Assembly (NCBI GenBank): GCA_030148725.1
Contig: JASBSU010000012.1
Coordinates: forward strand, 1 to 64,000
Direction of reading: 5' to 3'
DNA: 64,000 nt
Origin: Hyphomicrobium sp.
GTDB taxonomy: Bacteria > Pseudomonadota > Alphaproteobacteria > Rhizobiales > Hyphomicrobiaceae
Shown here: positions 28,334 to 34,512 of the stretch, piece after piece
Position numbering within the stretch: the first letter of the stretch is position 1
How the letters are laid out: each line of letters starts with the position of its first letter
The notes under the pieces: model-generated
Database searches by the model: none
What the model saw: only the letters and a program-made list of their open reading frames with translations
Told to the model about the DNA's origin: nothing
Program-made: the position numbers and the translations under genes

Positions 28334-29230
28334 TCAGCGTTCCCAGAAGTAAACGGTTGCGGGTTCAGGTTCCCAGACGCGCGCGCCGTCGATACCGGGA
28401 AGGCCGACGAGAGCGCGGTATTCGGATCCAAAAGCGACGTACTGGTCCGTCTCGGCCATCACTGCGGGCTTGCAGGCGATGGGATCGCGAACAACGGCGA
28501 AGCCGTTCTTCGTGCCGACGACGAAAGTGAAGAAGCCATCGAGGTCATCGAGGCTCTTCTCGAGCGCCTGCCCGAGATTCATGCCCTGCTTGATGCGCCA
28601 GGAGATGTAGGCGGCAGCGACTTCAGTGTCGTTCTCGGTCTCGAACGTCATGCCGTCGTGTGCGAGCACGCGCCGCACATTGGGATGGTTCGACAGCGAG
28701 CCGTTGTGCACCAGGCACTGGTCGGGGCCGGTCGAGAAGGGATGTGCGCCCATGGTCGTGACGGCAGATTCCGTCGCCATGCGCGTATGGCCGATGGCGT
28801 GCGAGCCCTGCATCTTCGCGAGCTCGAACTGCGAGGCGACCTCGGTCGGCCAGCCCACTTCCTTGAAGATTTCGATGGATTCGCCCGCGCTCATGATGCG
28901 CAGCTGCGGATGGCCTGTGCGCAGAGCTTCACGCGCGGCCTGGAGCTTGTCAGCCGGAACGCTGAGCACGGCATGCGTCGACTTGCGGTCGAGGCTCACG
29001 TCGGCGCCGATGGCCTTCGAGATAGCTGCCGTCAAGCCGGCGAAGTCCGCATCCGCGTTTGGCGACTGCAGCGTGATTTTGGCTTTGCCCTTCTGCGGGG
29101 CGCCGTAGACGGCAAATCCCGCTGAGTCTGGGCCGCGCTCGCACATGGTCGAGAGCATAGTGGTCGTGAACTCGCCGAGGCGAGGCTCGAGTTTGGCGTC
29201 CTTTAGGAACAGGCCGACGATACCACACAT
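28334..29230 (-). CDS. mgsA: N-methylglutamate synthase amidotransferase subunit, class II
   Basis: A 298-residue class II (Ntn) glutamine amidotransferase. The start is fixed by the catalytic Cys2 in MCGIVGLFLKD; longer frames would bury that Cys. Other motifs: MCERGPDSAGF, the IGHTRMATESAVTTMGAHPF segment, and LVHNGSLSNHPNVRR. It would release the methylamine group from gamma-glutamylmethylamide. The Shine-Dalgarno is weak (GGGGA then an A-rich stretch). It heads the mgsABC-gmaS block. Confidence 0.9.
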   Translation of the reverse strand: MCGIVGLFLKDAKLEPRLGEFTTTMLSTMCERGPDSAGFAVYGAPQKGKAKITLQSPNADADFAGLTAAISKAIGADVSLDRKSTHAVLSVPADKLQAAREALRTGHPQLRIMSAGESIEIFKEVGWPTEVASQFELAKMQGSHAIGHTRMATESAVTTMGAHPFSTGPDQCLVHNGSLSNHPNVRRVLAHDGMTFETENDTEVAAAYISWRIKQGMNLGQALEKSLDDLDGFFTFVVGTKNGFAVVRDPIACKPAVMAETDQYVAFGSEYRALVGLPGIDGARVWEPEPATVYFWER

Positions 29231-29273
29231 TTTTTTTAGGTCCCCACAGGGTTCAGAGTGTCGAAATACTTTA

Positions 29274-29289
29274 GCAGGCACTTTCCTGC
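29274..29289 (-). other. Intercistronic hairpin before mgsA
   Basis: GCAGG/CCTGC dyad with a 6-base loop, four bases after the stop of the 29293-29601 gene and 44 bases before mgsA. There is no T-run, so an mRNA-processing or stability role is more likely than termination. Confidence 0.35.
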
Positions 29290-29292
29290 CGT

Positions 29293-29601
29293 TCAACTGG
29301 TATGAAGAGATTTTTCCTGGGAGGCAACTCCCTGGGCATGTCTCCACACCTCGTACCGGACGCGCGCGATGCGATACGCATCGGGAATAGAAAGCGCCCA
29401 GACGAAAAGACCCGGAGCCGAACGTCCGACGAAGGAGGTTTCGGGGCCGGTAGCGTTCCAGCAAAGCAGAGCCAGAAGCAGCGAGAAGAAAGCAAAGCCG
29501 AGCCCGCGCATCTGCGCGCCGACCGCGACATGCCCTGCACCGGGCGCGAGAATCGCAAGCGCCAGAACGATGTACGGATTGATTGGGGGTTTCGAGCTCA
29601 T
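29293..29601 (-). CDS. Hypothetical small membrane protein in methylamine operon
   Basis: A 102-residue protein with three hydrophobic segments (about 9-28, 32-49, 60-75) and a basic tail (RIARVRYEVWRHAQ). It starts by an ATGA overlap with the stop of the preceding gene and reads MSSKPPINPYIVLALAIL. No family recognised with confidence. Its place between the permease and mgsA suggests a role in amine uptake or in anchoring the enzymes, but that is inference. Confidence 0.7.
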   Translation of the reverse strand: MSSKPPINPYIVLALAILAPGAGHVAVGAQMRGLGFAFFSLLLALLCWNATGPETSFVGRSAPGLFVWALSIPDAYRIARVRYEVWRHAQGVASQEKSLHTS

Positions 29602-30269
29602 GCCGCGAACTTCCGCACGTGAGTGGTTGCCAGATCGCGCAGCCCGTCGAGCTGATCGAGAACCGTGACGAAGTCGGCGCGCGGAACCTGCGCGTTCTCG
29701 AACACCGGCTGCCGGAGCAGCAGATGATCGCCACGCTTGCCTTCCGACGCCTGGCGCACGATGCGGAAGCCGCGCTCCGTTACGGCGACTTCCTTCACGC
29801 GCGCATCCTGGAGAATCTCTGACAGCGCTGGCGCCAGCACTGCGAGCAATCCGCCGGCATCGGCGTCGCCGCGGACGACGACCTCGCTCGGAAACCCTGC
29901 CGGCGTCTCGAAGCGGTGCTCGAAGTGCGAGGAGAGCGAATAGAATTCGGTGCCGCAATGACGCACCAATACGCCCAGTCGCGGAAGTTGCGGATTCTGG
30001 TCAATGAGGGTTGTCGACAGCCAGAGCTGCGGCAGGCGCCGCATGGTCAGCGTGTCGAGAATGAGATCCACGAGGACGCCGCGCCCGCCGTGCGAGCCGG
30101 AAAGTTTCGGAATGCCGTCCTCATGGTGCGAAAGCGCGGAGCGGTCGAGCGCTTCTACGCACTGATCGAGCAGCCCGCGACGGGCGGCGATGGCGGCGCG
30201 ATGCCCGCGCACGGCGACATATGAGACGGCGGCAGTTCCGGTCGCAGCAATGAGAAGCGTCATCGACAT
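29598..30269 (-). CDS. Hypothetical membrane-anchored protein in methylamine operon
   Basis: A 223-residue protein: one N-terminal hydrophobic segment (MSMTLLIAATGTAAVSYVAV), then a soluble part with HHEDGIPKLSGSHGGRGVLVDL, RLGVLVRHCGTEFYSLSSHFEHRFE and GFPSEVVVRGDADAGGLLAVL. I recognise no family. The stop overlaps the next start (ATGA), so the two are translated together. An extension of this frame upstream to 31235 overlaps the permease and is not real. Confidence 0.72.
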   Translation of the reverse strand: MSMTLLIAATGTAAVSYVAVRGHRAAIAARRGLLDQCVEALDRSALSHHEDGIPKLSGSHGGRGVLVDLILDTLTMRRLPQLWLSTTLIDQNPQLPRLGVLVRHCGTEFYSLSSHFEHRFETPAGFPSEVVVRGDADAGGLLAVLAPALSEILQDARVKEVAVTERGFRIVRQASEGKRGDHLLLRQPVFENAQVPRADFVTVLDQLDGLRDLATTHVRKFAA

Positions 30270-30314
30270 GAAGAAATCGCCCTGCGCGAAGTTGCGGCGG
30301 CCTAAATTTGGGGA

Positions 30315-30376
30315 GCGATCCCCAGCTTGGGGTCCGGGGATCGCGGGGAGCTGCGGGCAGGGGAACCGCCCGCAGC
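30315..30376 (-). other. Twin intercistronic hairpins after the permease
   Basis: Two perfect 9-bp stems in tandem: GCTGCGGGC/GCCCGCAGC (30350-30358 with 30368-30376) and GCGATCCCC/GGGGATCGC (30315-30323 with 30336-30344). They lie in the 122-bp gap between permease stop (30392) and the next start (30269). No T-run follows on the minus strand. They could stabilise the permease part of the mRNA or partially terminate transcription. Confidence 0.6.
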
Positions 30377-30391
30377 AACTTGCCTTGTGCG

Positions 30392-31777
30392 TTAGTGACC
30401 GACCGGACGCGGCCACGGCATCGAGAACTGGTCGCCGCGCTTCACGAACTTGTAGCGGTGGAAGGCGAACCACAGCGAAGCGACGATGTAGAACACCATC
30501 ATCGCCAGGAGCTGTGTGCCGTAGCCGAGGAAGACCGCGAAATAGGTCATCGAGCAAAGGATGAGCAGCACGACGGCCGGCAGCGGATGGAACGGATGCA
30601 CGTAACCGCGGCGGATCGTACCGAGCGGCCACATCTTCCGGAACATCAGCACGTTGAAGGCCATGAACGTGTATTCGAGCAGACCCGACAGGATCGAGAA
30701 CGTGATCACCTGATCGAGCGGCGCGAAGTACGCGAAGATGAGCGCCACCGGAACGAGGAACACGATCGAGCGGAACGGCGTGCGATACTTCGGATGCACG
30801 GCGCCGAACACCTGCGGCAGATACCGGTCGCGGCCCATCGAGAACCAGGCGCGCGAGGCATCGTTGATGCAACCGTTCGCCGAGGCGAGCGTCGAGAAGA
30901 TCGTGCCGATGAACAAGAGGATCATCAGCGGCATCGAACCGGTGAGACGTGCGGCATCGAACAACGGCGTTACGGCCTGTCCGAGATATTCCCACGGCAT
31001 CAAGCCGACGCAGATATACCAAGTCATCGTTGCCGCGATCAGCAGCGTGATGATACCGGTCATCGTGCCGAGCGGCAGAGCGCGGGACGGCGAGCGCACT
31101 TCCTCGGCCGCCTGTGTTGTTCCCTCTATGCCGAGGTAGTACCACATGCCGAAGTGCATTGCCGCCAGCACACCGAGCCAGCCATATGGCAACCCGTTGA
31201 GCAGCTCGTGAGGCTTGAGGACTTCGTCCGTCCACGGGCGAACCGACGCGAACAGGATGAGGATCGCGACGAAAGCAATGGCGGTGAGGACGAGGTTGAA
31301 GGTCAGCGTCGCGTAGACGCCGCGGTAGTTCAGGAACGCCAGGAACATGATGGTAAGCACGATGAATGGCTTATCATGTGTGTCGGCGAACCCTGCCATC
31401 CCGCCCACCGTTTGCACCAGATAGCCTAGCGTAATCGCGTTGGCTGCCTCGAGCATCGTGTAGGCAAAGACGAGGAATAGACCCACGTTGAACGCCATCA
31501 GCGGGCCGACGATGTGCTTGGCTTGTGCGTATTGTCCGCCTGCGGCAGCGACTGTCGAGGTCACTTCCGAGTCGATCATGGCTACGCAAGTGTAGAGCAT
31601 GCCGGCTGCCCAGCACGCGATGAGTGCCGCAAGTGCGCCACCCTTGCCGACGGCGAAGTTCCAACCCATGTACTCGCCGACGAGCACGATGCCGACGCCG
31701 AGGGCCCAGACGTGTCCGGGTCCAAGAACGCGGAGGAGCGAGACTTTCTCGCCATGAACTGCTGTGTATTGGCTCAC
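30392..31777 (-). CDS. APC-superfamily amine/amino acid permease
   Basis: A 461-residue polytopic permease with about 12 hydrophobic segments and the APC hallmark VLGPGHVWALGVGIVLVGEYMGWNFAVGKGG at the N terminus, ISA-like TIFSTLASANGCINDASR and GRDRYLPQVF later, resembling ethanolamine/amino acid permeases. Probably imports methylamine, a methylated amino acid or another substrate of the pathway. Coupled by ATGA overlap to the 64-residue membrane protein upstream. Confidence 0.88.
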   Translation of the reverse strand: MSQYTAVHGEKVSLLRVLGPGHVWALGVGIVLVGEYMGWNFAVGKGGALAALIACWAAGMLYTCVAMIDSEVTSTVAAAGGQYAQAKHIVGPLMAFNVGLFLVFAYTMLEAANAITLGYLVQTVGGMAGFADTHDKPFIVLTIMFLAFLNYRGVYATLTFNLVLTAIAFVAILILFASVRPWTDEVLKPHELLNGLPYGWLGVLAAMHFGMWYYLGIEGTTQAAEEVRSPSRALPLGTMTGIITLLIAATMTWYICVGLMPWEYLGQAVTPLFDAARLTGSMPLMILLFIGTIFSTLASANGCINDASRAWFSMGRDRYLPQVFGAVHPKYRTPFRSIVFLVPVALIFAYFAPLDQVITFSILSGLLEYTFMAFNVLMFRKMWPLGTIRRGYVHPFHPLPAVVLLILCSMTYFAVFLGYGTQLLAMMVFYIVASLWFAFHRYKFVKRGDQFSMPWPRPVGH

Positions 31778-31968
31778 CGGTGGCCTCCCTGGTGCGGCGG
31801 GTCGATGACGAGAACGTCTTCGATTTCGCCTTCCTTGGAAGACAGCAGCGTATCTTCGGAGTAGGCGCGGTTGGTACGGATCATGTCGATGAGCATCCAG
31901 AGACCGAGCAAGGCCGAGATGCCCCAGGCTGCATATTCCAGCAGCTGGAAGTTGTTCAGATTTTCCAT
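31774..31968 (-). CDS. Single-TM mini protein linked to permease
   Basis: A 64-residue protein with one transmembrane segment (about residues 12-30, YAAWGISALLGLWMLIDMI) followed by a short acidic cytoplasmic tail (EGEIEDVLVIDPP). Its stop overlaps the permease start by 4 bp (ATGA), indicating translational coupling. I know of no named family. It looks like an accessory subunit of the transporter. Confidence 0.75.
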   Translation of the reverse strand: MENLNNFQLLEYAAWGISALLGLWMLIDMIRTNRAYSEDTLLSSKEGEIEDVLVIDPPHQGGHR

Positions 31969-31980
31969 TGGAGCACTCCG

Positions 31981-32361
31981 CTAGCGGTCGAACCGCTCAG
32001 AAATGACGTCCTTGTATTCCTTCTTCGACCAGCGGAAGACGAACACGAAGTACGCGATCACCACGAACGCAGTGATGGCGAGTGCCGGTACGCTGAAGGA
32101 ATAGTCGAACCGCGAAACGATGAGCTCGTGGGCAGTCTCGGGCGTGTACCCGAGCTTCTCCCACTGCGCCTGCATGGTCGCGTTCTGTCCAAGGCCTTCC
32201 CAGGTCTTGGCCGTATTTTCGAGGGTCGTCTTGCCGCCGCCGGCGAGTCCGAAATAGACCGGCACGAACAGGCTGGCGAGAACGAGCACGAGAAGGAACA
32301 GCGAGTCGATCAGCTGGCCGAGCTTTGACTGCACCGGCGGCCGATAAATTGTCTTAGCCAT
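31981..32361 (-). CDS. Two-TM small protein linked to permease
   Basis: A 126-residue protein: TM1 (about 19-41, LFLLVLVLASLFVPVYFGLAG), a hydrophilic loop of about 50 residues rich in Thr/Glu, TM2 (about 92-110, VPALAITAFVVIAYFVFVFRW) and a charged tail. GAGG before the start on the minus strand. No family recognised. 12 bp before the 64-residue gene. Confidence 0.75.
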   Translation of the reverse strand: MAKTIYRPPVQSKLGQLIDSLFLLVLVLASLFVPVYFGLAGGGKTTLENTAKTWEGLGQNATMQAQWEKLGYTPETAHELIVSRFDYSFSVPALAITAFVVIAYFVFVFRWSKKEYKDVISERFDR

Positions 32362-32371
32362 GTGATCCTCC

Positions 32372-32665
32372 TCACCCCTTCGACGATTTGAGAAGGTCGA
32401 GATAGTGGAGGTCGAGGCCGTAGATGTGTTCCTTGTCGTGGCTGTAGTGCTGGATCATCGCGAAGATCGATGCCGTGTTGAACAACAGCACGACGCCGCC
32501 AGCGCCAGCGAGCGCATAGACCACTTCTGGACTGCCGGCGTTGGGCATCACCTTCCAGAACACGAAAAGGTAGGTCGCCCAGAGAACGGCGACGGCTAGA
32601 ACCGCCCATCGCCGATCACCCGCGAACATCCTGTGCACGCGGTCGTCAGTATTGCTTGGCTGCAT
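32372..32665 (-). CDS. Two-TM small protein, first gene of the operon
   Basis: A 97-residue protein with TM1 (about 20-40), TM2 (about 48-70) and a conserved-looking His/Asp-rich tail (QHYSHDKEHIYGLDLHYLDLL). A good Shine-Dalgarno (AAGGGGAGC) precedes the ATG. It is the promoter-proximal gene of the permease-mgs-gmaS operon. No family recognised. Confidence 0.75.
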   Translation of the reverse strand: MQPSNTDDRVHRMFAGDRRWAVLAVAVLWATYLFVFWKVMPNAGSPEVVYALAGAGGVVLLFNTASIFAMIQHYSHDKEHIYGLDLHYLDLLKSSKG

Positions 32666-32939
32666 TTAGCTCCCCTTGTTTTACTTCATTTCCACCCGAG
32701 TGCGAGTTGCCTTGGAGGCAACCCTTTTTTATATGAGGAAAATTCTGCGACGGCTTGACGCAAGTTGTCAAGGCTTCTGAATGCGGGTTTTGCAGGGAAA
32801 AACGAAGTCAAGGCTAAAAAATACGCGACATGCTGCCCTTTTAGGCGCTTGAACAGCCGGAAATTCGATTGCACTCTAGGAATAAGAACCGCGCGCGTTG
32901 GTTAAGCTCTGAATGGCTCCTCGGAGGTCCGTTTCACAG
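32666..32939. promoter_or_regulatory. Divergent control region of the two methylamine operons
   Basis: This spacer, clearly AT-richer than its surroundings, separates the minus-strand permease-mgs-gmaS operon from the plus-strand mgdABCD operon. It contains the dyad GTTGCCT-TGG-AGGCAAC (32706-32722), the dyad CTTGAC-N7-GTCAAG (32754-32772), and the direct repeat GTCAAGGCT at 32767 and 32807, exactly 40 bp apart. A perfect minus-strand -35 (TTGACA, 32771-32766) with CAGAAT 18 bases on is a candidate promoter for the permease operon. The regulator is unproven; the XRE-cupin protein encoded at 38127 is the natural candidate. Confidence 0.6.
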
Positions 32940-34181
32940 ATGCCTTTCGCCCTCCTGAAGTACGCGCTCGCCGGAGAGCATCCCGACAATCCCCACTTCC
33001 GCTGGTCGCCCGATCTGAAGTCGACCTACGACGTGATCGTCATCGGCGCGGGAGGCCACGGCCTCGCCATCGCCTATTATCTCGCAGCCCGCCACGGCAT
33101 CACGAACATCGCGGTGCTCGACAAAGGCTGGCTCGCGGGCGGTAACACCGCGCGCAACACCACCATCATCCGCGCCAACTATCTGACCCCTGAGGGTGTG
33201 CGCTTCTACAAGGAATCGGTTGAGCTTTGGCGCGGCTTGTCGAACGAACTCGACATCAACCTCATGTACTCCGAGCGCGGACATTTCACGCTCGCACACA
33301 CCGATGCGGCGCTGCGCACCGCGCGCTGGCGCGCTGAGGTCAACAAGCATCTCGGCGTTGATTCCGAAGTGATCGGCCCCGATGACATCGCCCGCATCTG
33401 CCCGACGATGAACGTGTCCGACGACGTTCGCTACCCGATCCTCGGCGCGCTCTATCACCCGCCGGGAGCTATCGCGCGTCACGACGCCGTTGCGTGGGGC
33501 TATGCCAAGGAAGCGATCCGGCGCGGTGTCGACGTCTTCACGCAGACCCCCGTCAACAAGATCATCGTGGAGAACGGCAGGGCTGTCGGCGTCGAGACGA
33601 ACAAAGGCCCCGTCTACGCCGGCAAGATCGTTCAGGCGGTTGCGGGCTCATCGAGCGAAGTGGCGCGCATGGCGGGTTTCAGGCTGCCGATCACGACCAT
33701 TCCGCTGCAGGCGTGCGTATCAGAGCCGGTGAAGCCGATCCTCGATCAGATCGTGGTTTCCGGCTCGCTGCACGTCTACATCTCGCAGTCGGCACGTGGC
33801 GAGATGGTCATGGGCAGCGCCACCGATCCCTACGGCCTTTACTCCACGCGCTCCACCTTGGAGTTCAAGGAAGGCCTCATGTCCCACATGCTGGAGCTGT
33901 TCCCGTTCATGGGCGAACTCCGCGTGCTGCGCCAGTGGGCAGGCATGGCCGACATGACGCCCGATTTCTCTCCCGTCATGGGGCTGACGCCGGTTGAGAA
34001 TTACTACATCGACGCCGGCTGGGGCACGTGGGGCTTCAAGGCGACGCCCGTTTGCGGCTTGCGCATGGCCGAATGCATCGCAACGGGCCGGCAGCCCGAC
34101 CTGCTGAAGCCGTTTGCGCTGGACCGCTTCCGCTCCTTCGACCTCGTCGGCGAAAAGGGCGCGGCATCGGTTGGACACTGA
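32940..34181 (+). CDS. mgdA: N-methylglutamate dehydrogenase subunit A (SoxB-type flavoprotein)
   Basis: A 413-residue DAO-family flavoprotein paralogous to the one at 7945. FAD-binding VIVIGAGGHGLAIAYYLA, LDKGWLAGGNTARNTTI, and His181 in ARHDAVAWGY at the flavin-attachment position. It would oxidise N-methylglutamate to glutamate plus a C1 unit. I start at ATG 32940 (MPFALLKY), with GGAGG at 32923-32927; ATG 32913 is possible but has no ribosome site. First of mgdABCD. Confidence 0.86.
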   Translation: MPFALLKYALAGEHPDNPHFRWSPDLKSTYDVIVIGAGGHGLAIAYYLAARHGITNIAVLDKGWLAGGNTARNTTIIRANYLTPEGVRFYKESVELWRGLSNELDINLMYSERGHFTLAHTDAALRTARWRAEVNKHLGVDSEVIGPDDIARICPTMNVSDDVRYPILGALYHPPGAIARHDAVAWGYAKEAIRRGVDVFTQTPVNKIIVENGRAVGVETNKGPVYAGKIVQAVAGSSSEVARMAGFRLPITTIPLQACVSEPVKPILDQIVVSGSLHVYISQSARGEMVMGSATDPYGLYSTRSTLEFKEGLMSHMLELFPFMGELRVLRQWAGMADMTPDFSPVMGLTPVENYYIDAGWGTWGFKATPVCGLRMAECIATGRQPDLLKPFALDRFRSFDLVGEKGAASVGH

Positions 34182-34215
34182 TCTCTGTGGATTGGCATCG
34201 GGTTGAGAAACGCCA

Positions 34216-34512
34216 ATGAAAATACTGACGTGCCCGATCAACGGGCCTCGCAACATCTCCGAGTTCGTGTGGGGCGGCGAAGTGAAGGAGATGCCCGATC
34301 CGGCGACGGCCACCGACGCCGAGTGGTCGGAGTATCTGTTCCTCGACAACAACCGAGCCGGTGAGATTTTCGAATGGTGGCTGCATGCGCCGACCAACAC
34401 CTGGTTCATCGCCCATCGCAACACGGTGACGGATGTGGTGCTTGAGACGATGACGGTTGACACCTACTTCGCCCGCCGCGCTAAGGCCGAACGCGCTGAG
34501 GAAGAAGCATGA
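34216..34512 (+). CDS. mgdB: N-methylglutamate dehydrogenase subunit B (SoxD-type), zinc ligands lost
   Basis: A 98-residue SoxD-family protein. It keeps Cys6 (LTCPING) and His57 (WWLHAPTN) but lacks the second N-terminal Cys and the C-terminal Cys seen in the 9229-9525 paralogue, so zinc binding is unlikely in the same form. The stop overlaps the next start (ATGA). Confidence 0.85.
   Translation: MKILTCPINGPRNISEFVWGGEVKEMPDPATATDAEWSEYLFLDNNRAGEIFEWWLHAPTNTWFIAHRNTVTDVVLETMTVDTYFARRAKAERAEEEA

Noticed and set aside
30270-31235. Upstream extension of the 223-residue gene into the permease
   Set aside because: The extended part is an alternative frame of the permease gene and would contain the twin hairpins; MSMTLLIA at 30269 is a normal start with a membrane segment.
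32706-32730. GTTGCC hairpin with T-run as a terminator
   Set aside because: It looks like a plus-strand terminator, but no plus-strand gene ends before it; a leader structure or operator in the divergent control region is more likely.
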